Numbered from the stretch's first letter, positions 26,058 through 35,302 are shown. The stretch is 64,000 bases of DNA from Acidimicrobium ferrooxidans (GCA_020723485.1 DYIU01000001.1:372001-436000); one strand, 5' to 3'. Translations and numbers: made by a program. Notes: generated by a model not told the origin, from the sequence alone.

Positions 26058-27410
26058 ATGGACGAGGAACGTCCCTACTGGAACATGGAGATCGAGCCCA
26101 TCCTCAACACCCCGGAGATGCGGGAGATACAGCTCAACGGACTGAAGGTCTTTCTGCGGCGTCTCTACGACAACGCGCCTTTCTACACGAGGAAGTTCGA
26201 CGAGCTGGGGGTGGTGCCGGAGAAGATAAAGAGCCTGGAAGAGTTCTCGAGCTCCGTGCCCCTGTTCGACAAGGAAGGCTTGAGGGCCATGGTGATGGAG
26301 TTCGGCGGGGACATCCTCAAGGTCCTGGACCAGATAATGCCGGTCGGAGTGGACGACCTCAACATCATGGCGACCACGACCGGCACCACCGGCATCCCCA
26401 CCCCTTACCCCATGAGCTGGCACGACATGGAGGACGTGTGGGGCGAGTCCATCGTGCGCGGCATGTGGAGGGCGGGAGTGAGGAAGCACGACCGCATCCT
26501 CTTCTGCTTCGCCCTGTCCATGGTCATCGCCGGGATACCGACCATGATGGGAGGCCGCCGCCTCGGGGCCATGGCCATCCCGGTAGGCGCGGAAGCGGGC
26601 ACTGACCGCATAATGCTCATGCAGACACTCTTCCGCGGGACCGTCTACTGCGGCACCCCGTCCCTTGCCGACTACCTGGTGGAGAAATGCAAGGAACAGG
26701 GGAGGGACCCCAAAGACCTGGGCCTGCGCACGCTTTTCTGCGGCGGGGAGCCGGGCGCCGGGATACCCGAGGTGCGCGAAAGGCTCGAGTCCGCCTTCGG
26801 GGCGCGCATCTTCGATGCCGGCGCGGGGTTCGGCGTATCCTGCGACCACGAGGAGTACCAGGGCATGCACTGGACCGGCGAGGACCTGGCCTTCCTGGAG
26901 CTCGTCGACCCCGACACGAAGGAGCCCGTACCGTTCGAGGACGGCGCCGAGGGCGAGGCCGTCATCTCGGTTTTCGCGGGAGACGGCATGTCCTGGCTGC
27001 GCACGAGCATGGGCGATATCCAGCAGGTCTTCACGGAGCCCTGCCCGTGCGGACAGACCGGCTTCCGGTACAAGGTCGTAGGCCGCACCGACGACATGCT
27101 CAAGGTCAAGGGGGTCATAATCTACCCCAACATGGTAGAGGGGGTCGTGGGCGGCTTCGTCCCGAAGGTCACCGGCCAGTTCCGCATAGTGCTGACCGAG
27201 AAGCCCCCGCGCGTAGTCCCTCCCCTGAAGATAAAGATCGAGCGCGCGGACGATTTCCCGCCCGACGGGCTGCCTGAACTCGAGGGCGAGATGAAGGCCG
27301 CCTTCAAGGCCAAGGCCAAGCTCACCCCCGAGATAATCTGGCTCGAAGCGGGAGAGCTGGAGCGCTCCACGTACAAGGGGCAGACTTTCGAGAAGCTCTA
27401 CGAGGAGTAG
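26058..27410 (+). CDS. Phenylacetate-CoA ligase-like AMP-forming CoA ligase (PaaK family)
   Basis: 450 aa from ATG 26058 (AAAGGGGGAATCATCC upstream). The ANL-superfamily P-loop is TTTGTTGIPTPYP; FCGGEPGAG and the later VVGRTDDMLKVKGVIIYP belong to the PaaK family. The length fits, and the lysine-containing C-terminal region is present. It would activate an aryl- or alkyl-acid to its CoA ester, feeding the thiolase and dehydrogenase genes downstream. It is the first gene of the operon and follows a TetR-controlled promoter. The substrate is not known. Confidence 0.9.
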   Translation: MDEERPYWNMEIEPILNTPEMREIQLNGLKVFLRRLYDNAPFYTRKFDELGVVPEKIKSLEEFSSSVPLFDKEGLRAMVMEFGGDILKVLDQIMPVGVDDLNIMATTTGTTGIPTPYPMSWHDMEDVWGESIVRGMWRAGVRKHDRILFCFALSMVIAGIPTMMGGRRLGAMAIPVGAEAGTDRIMLMQTLFRGTVYCGTPSLADYLVEKCKEQGRDPKDLGLRTLFCGGEPGAGIPEVRERLESAFGARIFDAGAGFGVSCDHEEYQGMHWTGEDLAFLELVDPDTKEPVPFEDGAEGEAVISVFAGDGMSWLRTSMGDIQQVFTEPCPCGQTGFRYKVVGRTDDMLKVKGVIIYPNMVEGVVGGFVPKVTGQFRIVLTEKPPRVVPPLKIKIERADDFPPDGLPELEGEMKAAFKAKAKLTPEIIWLEAGELERSTYKGQTFEKLYEE

Positions 27411-27420
27411 AAGGGCGCGC

Positions 27421-28269
27421 ATGAACAAGCTGGACGGGAAGAACGTGGTCATCACCGGGGCGGCCTCCGGCCTGGGGAGGGCGCTCGCGCTCGCGATGGC
27501 CCGGAAGGGGTGCCGCGTCGGAGTCGTGGACGTCAACATGGAGGGCGCCGGGGAGACACTGCGGATGGTCGAACAGGCGGGCGGAACCGGGGAGGTCTAC
27601 CGGCTCGACGTCAGCCGGCTGGAAGACTGGGGGACAATGGCCGACCACTTCTTCTCCAGCTGGGGCGGCGTTGACGTACTGGTCAACAACGCCGGTGTAA
27701 CCGTGGTTGGCAGCGTGGGGGATGCCCCAGTCGAGGATTGGGAGTGGCTTTACGGCATCAACCTGTGGGGCGTGATATTCGGCTGCCACACGTTCGTGCC
27801 CCGGTTCAAGGAGCGTGGGGGCGGGTACATCGTAAACATGGCTTCGGCGCTCGGGCTGATGGGCCTGTGGGACATGGCCACGTACAACACCGCCAAGGCT
27901 GCGGTCATATCCCTGAGCGAGACCCTGCGCATGGAACTGTCCTCGTCCAGTATCGGGGTGACCGTAGTCTGCCCCACGTTCACCAAGACCAACTTCCTGG
28001 AAGACCTGCGGTGCAGTGACGAGTACTGGTCGGAAGCCACGTACACCGCCTTCGAGAACGCCCGGATGTCGGCGGACGGGGTGGCGGAGGCGGCCCTCAG
28101 GGGCGTGGAGAGGCGGAAGCTCTACGTCATCCCCCAGCCCTCCGGCAGGATGCTCTGGAGGATAAAGCGGCTCAACCCGGGTCTCTATCACAGGACGCTC
28201 GCGTTCCTGACCAGCACCGGCATCTGGCGCAGCGTTTTCACGTGGCTGGTCCGCAGGGGCCTCCTGTAG
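27421..28269 (+). CDS. Short-chain dehydrogenase/reductase (SDR)
   Basis: 282 aa. The Rossmann motif TGAASGLG (12-19), NNAG (VNNAGVTVVG), and the catalytic Y155xxxK159 (YNTAK) mark a classical SDR. The C-terminus has a hydrophobic/basic tail (LNPGLYHRTLAFLTSTGIWRSVFTWLV) that may tether it to the membrane or a partner. It is 10 bases after the CoA ligase and would oxidise or reduce a 3-hydroxyacyl or alcohol intermediate of the pathway. Confidence 0.9.
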   Translation: MNKLDGKNVVITGAASGLGRALALAMARKGCRVGVVDVNMEGAGETLRMVEQAGGTGEVYRLDVSRLEDWGTMADHFFSSWGGVDVLVNNAGVTVVGSVGDAPVEDWEWLYGINLWGVIFGCHTFVPRFKERGGGYIVNMASALGLMGLWDMATYNTAKAAVISLSETLRMELSSSSIGVTVVCPTFTKTNFLEDLRCSDEYWSEATYTAFENARMSADGVAEAALRGVERRKLYVIPQPSGRMLWRIKRLNPGLYHRTLAFLTSTGIWRSVFTWLVRRGLL

Positions 28270-28301
28270 TAAGGCCTACGACTGTCCGTTTGGGAGGATG
28301 C

Positions 28302-29549
28302 ATGAGTGAAGAAGTGTTCGTCCTGGGGGTCGGCATGATCCGCTTCGGGAAGTACCCGGAGAAGTCAGTGAAGGAGCTGACTGCCGAAGCCCTGGACTCG
28401 GTTTTCAGTGACGCTCCCCGGGTCGGAAGAAAAGACATCGAGGCGGCCTGGTACAGCAACTCCCTGTGGGGACAGGCCGAGGGACAGAACTCGATCAAGG
28501 GCCAGGTCGCAATGGCCCCCCTGGGCATGCCCGGGATCCCCATAATGAACGTGGAGAACGGCTGCGCCGGCGCCACCAGCGCCCTGCACGGCGCCTGGAT
28601 GGGCATAAAGGCCGGGGTCTACGACCTGGCCCTGGCCATAGGCGTGGAGAAGGTGTGGTTCCCGGAGGACAAAGCCAGGATGTACAGCTGGTTCATGTCC
28701 GGCATGGACGTGGAGTTCGGCCGCTCCGTCGTCGCCGCGTTCCGCGCGCAGGCGGAGGCGGACGCCGAAAAGAGCTCGAGTAAGGGAGGCGGCGGAAAGG
28801 GGGGCTCACACTCCCCGTTCATGGACGTGTACGGGATGGGGGCCCGCCTTCACATGGAGCGCTACGGAAGCACCCAGAGGCAGCTCGCGGTGATCTCGTC
28901 CAAGAACCACTACCACGGCTCGCTCAACCCCCTTGCCCAGTACCAGAAGAACATGAGCGTCGAGGAGGTCCTCGAGGACAGCCCGGTGTCTTATCCGCTG
29001 ACCAGGTCGATGTGCGCGCCCGTCGGGGACGGCGCGGCCGCGGCGATACTGTGCTCGGCGAAGATGCTCGAGAGGTTTCCGGATGCCAGGCCCGTGCGCA
29101 TACTCGCTTCCGTGCTGGCCTCCGGGGCCCTGCCGGACAGCGGCCTCGAGAACATAGCGAAGAGGTTGAGCGACAGGGCATACGAGCAGGCCGGGTTGGG
29201 CCCGGAGGACATCGATGTCGCCGAGGTGCATGATGCGACCGCATTCGGCGAGCTGCTGCAGTGCGAGGAGCTCGGTTTCTGTTCAGAGGGCGAAGGCGGT
29301 CTCCTGGCCGAATCAGGAGCCACGACGCTCGGCGGCAGGCTGCCCATAAACACCAGCGGGGGGCTGGAATGCCGGGGCCATCCCATCGGCGCTTCCGGCC
29401 TTGCCCAGATACACGAGCTGGTGACGCAGCTCAGGGGCGAGGCCGGCGCCCGCCAGGTGGAGGGAGCCCGGATCGCGCTCTCGGAAAACGGCGGGGGTTT
29501 CATAGGCCTGGAGGAAGCGGCGATGTGTATCCATATTCTGGAAGGATGA
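28302..29549 (+). CDS. Thiolase-superfamily acetyl-CoA acetyltransferase (SCP-x type)
   Basis: 415 aa from ATG 28302 (GGGAGGATGC upstream). Active-site Cys88 lies in NGCAGATSA and the C-terminal catalytic HPIGASG in CRGHPIGASG; the GGLECRGHP context matches lipid-transfer/SCP-x thiolases. There is a glycine-serine-lysine insertion (KSSSKGGGGKGG) about residue 160. It would cleave 3-ketoacyl-CoA. SCP-x-like thiolases in bacteria often have a DUF35 zinc-ribbon/OB partner next door; none is seen here. Confidence 0.9.
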   Translation: MSEEVFVLGVGMIRFGKYPEKSVKELTAEALDSVFSDAPRVGRKDIEAAWYSNSLWGQAEGQNSIKGQVAMAPLGMPGIPIMNVENGCAGATSALHGAWMGIKAGVYDLALAIGVEKVWFPEDKARMYSWFMSGMDVEFGRSVVAAFRAQAEADAEKSSSKGGGGKGGSHSPFMDVYGMGARLHMERYGSTQRQLAVISSKNHYHGSLNPLAQYQKNMSVEEVLEDSPVSYPLTRSMCAPVGDGAAAAILCSAKMLERFPDARPVRILASVLASGALPDSGLENIAKRLSDRAYEQAGLGPEDIDVAEVHDATAFGELLQCEELGFCSEGEGGLLAESGATTLGGRLPINTSGGLECRGHPIGASGLAQIHELVTQLRGEAGARQVEGARIALSENGGGFIGLEEAAMCIHILEG

Positions 29550-29568
29550 GCAGGGGGGTGCATCGGTT

Positions 29569-31077
29569 ATGAGCGCGACGGCCGTCAAGACAGCGAAAGA
29601 CTTTCTCAAACAGGACCCGAAGCCCGGGGTGACCCTGTGCAGCCTGATCGCGGGCAAGAAACTGCCGAACGCCGTGATCAGGGAGACCAAGCAGGCCATA
29701 GCCGCGGCCAGGAAATTCAACGAGGAGGTGGTCGAACCCCGGGCCCTGGAACTGGACCTCAAGAAGATGGAGGATCCCGATTACCTCCCCTGGGACCTCG
29801 TTGAGGAAGCCAACCGGCGGGGCTTCTTCACCTACTTCGAGCCGAAGATATTCGGGGGCAAAGGGGTAAACCTCCCGGCGATGTCGTACTTCTGCGAAGA
29901 GCTCGCTTCCAAATGCGTCGGTATCGCCAACGTGGTGGCGGTGCACTACCTCGGGGTCGCTACCCTGGTAGCGACCTGGAACGTTCGACTAATGAACGAG
30001 CTCATGAGGGACGCGGCTGAGGGTGAGCGCCTCGGTGAGCCGAGGATCATGTCCATGGCAATCACCGAGCCGGCCGTCGGCACGGACGTATGCGAGATGA
30101 AACTGCTGAACAAGTCCGATGCGGCGTTCCGCATAGACAGGGTCGACGGCGGCTACCTTGTGAACGGCATGAAGCATTTCATATCGAACGGCCACTTCTC
30201 GAAGTGGCAGATCGTCTTCGGGTACGAGGACCTCGAAAGACCCGCCGAGAGTGTGGTCATCCTGGCCATAAAGTCCGGGACAAAAGGCTTCTCGCTCGGC
30301 AGGCAGGAGCGGAAGATGGGGCAGAAGGCGTGCCCCGCGAGCGAATTGCTCTTCGACGACTGCTTCGTCCCCGACGACTATGTCTGCTACAGTCCCGACC
30401 AGGCCTCCAGACTGCGACGTCCCATCATAGAGAGCAACCAGCAGCTTGTCGATTACCTGAGCACGGCGTCACGCCCAGGGGTCGCCTCGTTCGCGACAGG
30501 TGTCGCGCGCGGCGCGTATGAGGTGGCGCTCGAGTTCGCCAGGGACACCGAAGTGGCCGGAAAGCCGCTCATCGACCACGAATGGGCGCAGATGCTGCTG
30601 GCGGACATGTACACGAACGTGGTCATGGCCCGGCTCACCTACCAGGAGGGCAACTACGCGAACGGCCTCTACGGGATGTTCAAGTTGCTCCAGGCAAAGC
30701 CCATCTTCTACGCGACGAAATACACCCCCAAGCCGGTGCTCGATCTCTTCATGTCACCGATACTGAACATGCCGCTCTCGACCTGGATGTTCCGGACGCT
30801 CAACTTCGACCTCTGGAAGAAGGAGCACCAGTGCATCGTGGACGGCTACACCTCCATCGCCAAGATAGGGGCTACGGACCTGGGCCTGAAGAACTGCCAG
30901 CTGGCCCTGCAGTTGATGGGCCAGGCGGGACTCCGCCACGACGGCAAGGCCGAGAAGCACCTGAGAGACTCCAAGCTCCTCCAGATATATGAGGGCCCCA
31001 ACGAGATAAACAAGCTCATCGTCTTCAAGAGCATGATCTCCAACCTGGTGCCTAATACGTGCATGTTCGACGAATAG
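29569..31077 (+). CDS. Acyl-CoA dehydrogenase (long form, catalytic Glu present)
   Basis: 502 aa, longer than the usual 380 because of an N-terminal extension. Family segments visible are ITEPAVGTDV, FISNGHFSKWQI, the LGRQERKMGQKACPASELLFDDC region and the C-terminal IYEGPNEINKLIV, whose YEG glutamate is the expected base. It would desaturate acyl-CoA with FAD and pass electrons to an ETF. It is followed after 17 bases by a second dehydrogenase lacking this motif, and a heteromer is possible. Confidence 0.9.
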   Translation: MSATAVKTAKDFLKQDPKPGVTLCSLIAGKKLPNAVIRETKQAIAAARKFNEEVVEPRALELDLKKMEDPDYLPWDLVEEANRRGFFTYFEPKIFGGKGVNLPAMSYFCEELASKCVGIANVVAVHYLGVATLVATWNVRLMNELMRDAAEGERLGEPRIMSMAITEPAVGTDVCEMKLLNKSDAAFRIDRVDGGYLVNGMKHFISNGHFSKWQIVFGYEDLERPAESVVILAIKSGTKGFSLGRQERKMGQKACPASELLFDDCFVPDDYVCYSPDQASRLRRPIIESNQQLVDYLSTASRPGVASFATGVARGAYEVALEFARDTEVAGKPLIDHEWAQMLLADMYTNVVMARLTYQEGNYANGLYGMFKLLQAKPIFYATKYTPKPVLDLFMSPILNMPLSTWMFRTLNFDLWKKEHQCIVDGYTSIAKIGATDLGLKNCQLALQLMGQAGLRHDGKAEKHLRDSKLLQIYEGPNEINKLIVFKSMISNLVPNTCMFDE

Positions 31078-31094
31078 CCGGGAGGTGAGGACAT

Positions 31095-32228
31095 ATGTGC
31101 GCTTCAGTGAATCAGGAACTGCAGATGCTGGACTCCATGGCGAAGGAATTCGCAGAGAGCGAGCTCGTTCCCGGGCGTGAGGAGTTCGACGATTTTCCTT
31201 TCAGTCCCCTCTTCGACGGGGCTCTCAAGAAGGCAAACGAGGTGGGCTTCTTCAGCCTGATGCTCCCGGAGGACATGGGCGGGGCGAACCGCAGCATGAA
31301 AGCCCTCTGCACAGTCCTTTACGAGACGTGCAGGGCGGACGCCAGCCTCGGCGGAGTCATCTTCACCAACGCGCTGGCGCAGGAAGTGATGATAAACGCC
31401 GGCGCTTCGGACATGATACCGAGCCCCGAAGAGGCTGGAGGAAATCCGCGAAAAGCCCTTCTCGCCTTCGCGCCGTTCGACAATCCCGTGGAGACGGAAA
31501 ACAGGGCGCGTGCGAAGGCCGTGGACGGTGAGCACTTCCTTGACGGGGATGTGGAGTACGTGATGCTCGGCGGGCTGGCCGAGCGGGCACTGGTCGCCGC
31601 CACCATGGAAGGACAGGAAGGCATCTCTTTCTTCCTGACAGATGTCGGCCTGCCTGAAGTCCGCGTTAGCGAGCCGGTCATAAGCCTCGGGCTCCACGCC
31701 TGCCCCGCCGTCGACATCCGGTTCCGTGGGGCTCGGGCGACACTCATCGGAGAAGCGGGTGAGGGAGGGCTGTATCTCAGCCAGGCGGCGGACCGCCTGA
31801 GCGTAGCCTGCGCGGCCATGTCATCGGGGATAATGCTCGGCTCGTTCCTCACCGCCCTCGATTATGCCCGAGGGCGCACCCAGGGCGGCCGACTCATACT
31901 GGAATGGTCCAAGATGCGCATGTCGCTCGCCGACATCGCCATCAAGATGAAGTGCGCGGACCTCATAGTGGATACCGCCGGCACGTCGGTCGATGAAGCC
32001 GAAAGCGGGTGGCAACAGGCCTCGAGAGCGGCCGCGCTCCACGTCTGCCCCATCGCCTGCGATGTGGCGAATGAGGGGATACAGCTGCTGGGCGGAAACG
32101 GGTACATGCACGAGTACGGCCAGGAGAAGCGTTTCCGTGACGCCCAGACAGTGCAGTCCCTGCTCGGCATGCTCCCGTTGCGTAAGCTCGCTTACCTCAA
32201 CATGGTCCTGGAGGCCGGGAAGTATTAG
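31095..32228 (+). CDS. Acyl-CoA dehydrogenase-like protein without the catalytic YEG motif
   Basis: 377 aa; ATG 31095 with GGAGGTGAGG upstream. N-terminal and middle domains are of the ACAD type (EFAESELVPGREEF, LPEDMGGANRSM, GGNGYMHEYGQEKRFRDAQ). At the C-terminal place where YEGTSEIQR is found in active members it has QTVQSLLGMLPLRKLAYL, so the catalytic Glu is missing at its usual place. It may be a structural partner of the preceding dehydrogenase, or use a Glu elsewhere. Confidence 0.85.
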   Translation: MCASVNQELQMLDSMAKEFAESELVPGREEFDDFPFSPLFDGALKKANEVGFFSLMLPEDMGGANRSMKALCTVLYETCRADASLGGVIFTNALAQEVMINAGASDMIPSPEEAGGNPRKALLAFAPFDNPVETENRARAKAVDGEHFLDGDVEYVMLGGLAERALVAATMEGQEGISFFLTDVGLPEVRVSEPVISLGLHACPAVDIRFRGARATLIGEAGEGGLYLSQAADRLSVACAAMSSGIMLGSFLTALDYARGRTQGGRLILEWSKMRMSLADIAIKMKCADLIVDTAGTSVDEAESGWQQASRAAALHVCPIACDVANEGIQLLGGNGYMHEYGQEKRFRDAQTVQSLLGMLPLRKLAYLNMVLEAGKY

Positions 32229-32275
32229 CGCTTCGGGGAGCGCCTGGAGCGAAAGAATGTGAGGTGTTGAGCGCG

Positions 32276-33001
32276 ATGGAAAAGAAAGAACTCGAACAGG
32301 GTACCGAACCCTCCGTAGACGATGACTGGAACCCGGTGGAAAGGGTGATTCTCGAGCGGAGGAGCGTGCGCTATTACCGGGACAGGCAGGTCCCCGAGAA
32401 CCTCGTGCGCAGGATACTGGAGGCGGGCCGGTTCGCTCCATCCGCCGGCAACTACCAGGCGTGGCGCTGCATCGTCATCAGGGACCGGGGCATGATCGAT
32501 GCGATGGAGAAGGACGTCCGCATGATGTGCAGGATGCTCAAGCCCGTACTGGCATGGGAGACGAGCCCGCTGGGCCCCGTCGCGAAGCCCGTGGCGAAGA
32601 CGCTCACCTGGCTGCTGCCCAACAAGCTGCATCACGAGCCCTATGGAGCAATCCCCGCGATGGCGGACGGCAAAGTCGGGGTCTTTCACGGCGCGCCTAC
32701 CTTGATCCTGCTGCTCAAGGACAAACGCGGCCCGGGCAAGCCTGAGGTGGACATAGGATGCTGCGGTGAGAACATAGTACTCGCGGCCCACAGCCACGGG
32801 CTCGGCACCTGCTGGGTGGGTTTCGTGGAGCTGCTCCGGCAGAACCCCATCTGGAAGAAGCGCCTGGGAATAGAGTATCCGTACGAGATCTGCGAGGGCA
32901 TCGCGCTCGGCTACCCCGTGGGAAAACCGGACGGGATGGTGCCCAGGGAGATACACCACGTCAAATGGTTCGAGAACGGCACCATGAAGGTCCTGACCTG
33001 A
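32276..33001 (+). CDS. Nitroreductase-family FMN oxidoreductase
   Basis: 241 aa from ATG 32276 (GAGGTGTTGAGCGCG upstream); a GTG four codons earlier is possible. RRSVRYYRDRQVP and FAPSAGNYQAW are the FMN-binding elements of the family; ENIVLAAHSHGLGTCWVGF is the second. It is followed by a ferredoxin gene after 13 bases, which probably supplies electrons. Substrate unknown; in this operon it may reduce an enoyl- or ring-CoA intermediate. Confidence 0.9.
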   Translation: MEKKELEQGTEPSVDDDWNPVERVILERRSVRYYRDRQVPENLVRRILEAGRFAPSAGNYQAWRCIVIRDRGMIDAMEKDVRMMCRMLKPVLAWETSPLGPVAKPVAKTLTWLLPNKLHHEPYGAIPAMADGKVGVFHGAPTLILLLKDKRGPGKPEVDIGCCGENIVLAAHSHGLGTCWVGFVELLRQNPIWKKRLGIEYPYEICEGIALGYPVGKPDGMVPREIHHVKWFENGTMKVLT

Positions 33002-33014
33002 CGAGGAGGGTGAG

Positions 33015-33383
33015 ATGGCTCTCATGAGCTTCGGGGAAAAAATGCGCATTCCATCCTACGACAATTCCGAACACTGCAAGATGGCCAGGGTGAGCATCGA
33101 CCATGAGAAATGCAACTGCTGCGGCCTGTGCGTGAAAGCATGCTTGCCGAGTATTCTCTACTTCGAGGGCAAAGGAAAAGACAGGAAGCTCCAGGTGAAC
33201 CGCAACCGTCCCACTGGAGGTTGCGAGACCGGAGACGTGAACTGCTACTGCGTAGCGTGTAACGACTGCATGGCGATCTGCGAGCAGGGCGCCATCAAAG
33301 CCGTCTCCTCGGCTGACTACAAGTACCGTTACAAGCAGGTGATGCGAGGAGAGCTCGCGATGCCCCGGACTTTCAACTCCTGA
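33015..33383 (+). CDS. 2x[4Fe-4S] ferredoxin-like protein
   Basis: 122 aa, start ATG 33015 after GAGGAGGGTGAG. Two cysteine motifs are visible: CNCCGLCVKAC and CVACNDCMAIC, with an extra pair (GGCETGDVNCY) between. The N-terminus is basic and the C-terminus is short. It sits between the nitroreductase and the CoA-ligase subunit of the same operon and is likely the electron carrier for the reductase. Confidence 0.88.
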   Translation: MALMSFGEKMRIPSYDNSEHCKMARVSIDHEKCNCCGLCVKACLPSILYFEGKGKDRKLQVNRNRPTGGCETGDVNCYCVACNDCMAICEQGAIKAVSSADYKYRYKQVMRGELAMPRTFNS

Positions 33384-33394
33384 AGGCAGGAGCG

Positions 33395-34804
33395 ATGGAG
33401 CCGGCGGCCCTCGAGCGGATACGGAGAAGCGAGCTCGAAAAGATACTCCACCCATCGTCCATCGCGGTCGTCGGGGTGTCGGAGAACGGGAAGAGCCCCG
33501 GGTCGCTGATATATCGTGCCATCAAGGGGATGGGCTTCGAGGGTCCGGTCTACCCGGTGAACAGGAGGGGCCCCACCCTGAACGGCGTGCAGTGCCTCCG
33601 TTCTATCAGCGAGATCCCTGAGACGGTCGACCTGGCGTTTCTCGCGGTGCCCGCGCGCGTCGTTCCCTCCCTCGTCAGGGAATGCGTCGTCCTGGGAGTC
33701 AAAGGATGCGTGATAAACAGCGCCGGGTTCTCCGAGACCGGGGAGTCAGAGGGCTCGAGCCTGGAGGAGGAGATACTGAGGTCGTTCCAGGGCTCCTCAA
33801 CGAGGATAATCGGGCCCAACTGCCTTGGGTTCTACTCTTCACAGGGGAGAGTCGCGTTCTTCGACAACATGAGGCCCGGCGGCGGTGGGGTAAGCATGAT
33901 ATCGCAGAGCGGCTCGGTCTCAGTCTTCTCGTATTACCTGGGAGAGGAAAGGAGCATCGATTTCTCGACAATAGTGAGCAGCGGCAACGAGCTGGACCTG
34001 AACTGCTCCGACTGGCTCGAGTTCTTCGTCGAGGACCCGAACACCTCCGTTGTCCTCGCTTACCTGGAGGAGCTGCGGGAGCCGCAGAGGTTCCTGAGCC
34101 TGGCCGCCGGGGCCAGGGGCCTTAAGCCCATCGTAGCCTGCAAGTCAGGCCTGACGGAATCCGGCGGGAGGGCCGCGATGAGCCATACCGGGTCCCTGGG
34201 AGGCTCCGCGAACATATGGAAGGGCGCCGCGTCGCAGTCCAACCTCGTGATCGCTGAAGACCTGGACGAGCTCATCGACCTCGCCGCTCTCTTCACCCAC
34301 CTCCCCGCGCCGGCGGGGAGGAACACCGCTGTTCTCAGCTCGCCGGGCGGACTGGCGGTGATCGCCGCGGACCAGGCGGAGAAACACGGCCTCGATATCC
34401 CCCTTCTTTCTGACACTACCTCGGAGCGGCTCGACGAGATCCTGCCCACCCACGGCATCAGCACCGCAAACCCGGTGGACCTGGGATTCGGGGCGCTCAT
34501 GCCAGGCGTCTACAGGAAGGCCTTGAGGATCCTGGACGAGGACCCCTCCATCGACATGATTGTCGCGCTCGGGGGAGCCCCTTCATCGCAGGAAGACGAC
34601 ACACTGATGTTCGGGTACTTCACCAGGGAGATACTCGAGGCGAAGGAAAGCCTGCGCAAACCGTTGATCGTGATACTCCTTCCTGGCCTCAGCATGGGCC
34701 CGTACTCCGTGGACCTCCACCGCGGGGGCGTTCCCGCGTTCCTCGCGATCGGCTCGGCGTTCAAGGCCCTGTCCAGGTTCGCGGACTGGCACCTTTCGAA
34801 CTGA
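33395..34804 (+). CDS. NDP-forming acyl-CoA synthetase, CoA-ligase (alpha-type) subunit
   Basis: 469 aa. An N-terminal CoA-binding Rossmann domain (IAVVGVSENGKSPGSL, NSAGFSETG) is followed by the succinyl-CoA-synthetase-like ligase domain with the phospho-His in SHTGSLGG, then a flavodoxin-like third domain (SSPGGLAVIAADQAEKHG, THGISTANPVDLG). The ATP-grasp domains that would phosphorylate the His are absent, so this is the alpha-type subunit only. It is the last gene of the catabolic operon and would interconvert acyl-CoA and acid with ADP or GDP if it had a partner. Confidence 0.85.
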   Translation: MEPAALERIRRSELEKILHPSSIAVVGVSENGKSPGSLIYRAIKGMGFEGPVYPVNRRGPTLNGVQCLRSISEIPETVDLAFLAVPARVVPSLVRECVVLGVKGCVINSAGFSETGESEGSSLEEEILRSFQGSSTRIIGPNCLGFYSSQGRVAFFDNMRPGGGGVSMISQSGSVSVFSYYLGEERSIDFSTIVSSGNELDLNCSDWLEFFVEDPNTSVVLAYLEELREPQRFLSLAAGARGLKPIVACKSGLTESGGRAAMSHTGSLGGSANIWKGAASQSNLVIAEDLDELIDLAALFTHLPAPAGRNTAVLSSPGGLAVIAADQAEKHGLDIPLLSDTTSERLDEILPTHGISTANPVDLGFGALMPGVYRKALRILDEDPSIDMIVALGGAPSSQEDDTLMFGYFTREILEAKESLRKPLIVILLPGLSMGPYSVDLHRGGVPAFLAIGSAFKALSRFADWHLSN

Positions 34805-34805
34805 C

Positions 34806-34853
34806 CACCTGGCTGCGCCCTGATGATTGAACGTCAATCCATTGCGCCAGGTG
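34806..34853. terminator. Nested inverted repeat after the operon
   Basis: CACCTGGC (34806-34813) pairs with GCCAGGTG (34846-34853), and inside is GATTGA-ACG-TCAATC (34825-34839). It follows the stop of the CoA-ligase gene by one base. No T-run follows, so a Rho-independent terminator is only possible. Confidence 0.4.
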
Positions 34854-34860
34854 ATATCCT

Positions 34861-34872
34861 GTTGTCGACAAC
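34861..34872. promoter_or_regulatory. 12-bp perfect palindrome before the small membrane gene
   Basis: GTTGTCGACAAC is a perfect palindrome lying 18 bases before the start at 34891. It might be an operator; no regulator can be assigned. Confidence 0.35.
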
Positions 34873-34890
34873 CGATACATGGAGGAGGAC

Positions 34891-35271
34891 ATGGACTACA
34901 AGAAGCTCGGGTTCGGGCTCCTGGCGGTGACGGGGGCATGCTGGATCGTCACTATCATAGGGATGATAATGGAGGGGTCTCACCGCTGGACCGAGTCATT
35001 CCAGCAGCTGGGATGGATTTTCTTCGTCGCAGGTTTCCTGGTGCTCTACCTGCTGACCGGCCGCGAGGTGATAAGGCCTCAGCTCGCGACAGCGGCCTGG
35101 GTCGCCGGAGCAGCAGCCATCGCGTTCTTTTCCGTGGCCTTGATACTCAATGCCGCCTCCGTGGCCTTCAGGTGGTGGTACGAGGCGTTCGAGGCCGCGG
35201 GTTCGATCGCCATGCTGGTGACCGTCATGACCGCCATCTGGTCGGTCGGGGGTGAGAAGAGCACGTCCTGA
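34891..35271 (+). CDS. Small four-helix membrane protein
   Basis: 126 aa from ATG 34891, preceded by GGAGGAGGAC; an ATG four codons earlier would swallow that SD. Four hydrophobic segments are visible (LLAVTGACWIVTIIG, WIFFVAGFLVLYLL, AAAIAFFSVALILNAA, GSIAMLVTVMTAIWSV). I do not recognise a family. Single gene between two clusters. Confidence 0.7.
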   Translation: MDYKKLGFGLLAVTGACWIVTIIGMIMEGSHRWTESFQQLGWIFFVAGFLVLYLLTGREVIRPQLATAAWVAGAAAIAFFSVALILNAASVAFRWWYEAFEAAGSIAMLVTVMTAIWSVGGEKSTS

Positions 35272-35302
35272 CAACAGTGCGCCGGCTCTTACTGCCCAAT
35301 GA

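Noticed and set aside
26052-27539. 495-aa minus-strand frame opposite the CoA ligase
   Set aside because: It mirrors the PaaK and SDR genes exactly, with low-complexity composition and no domain.
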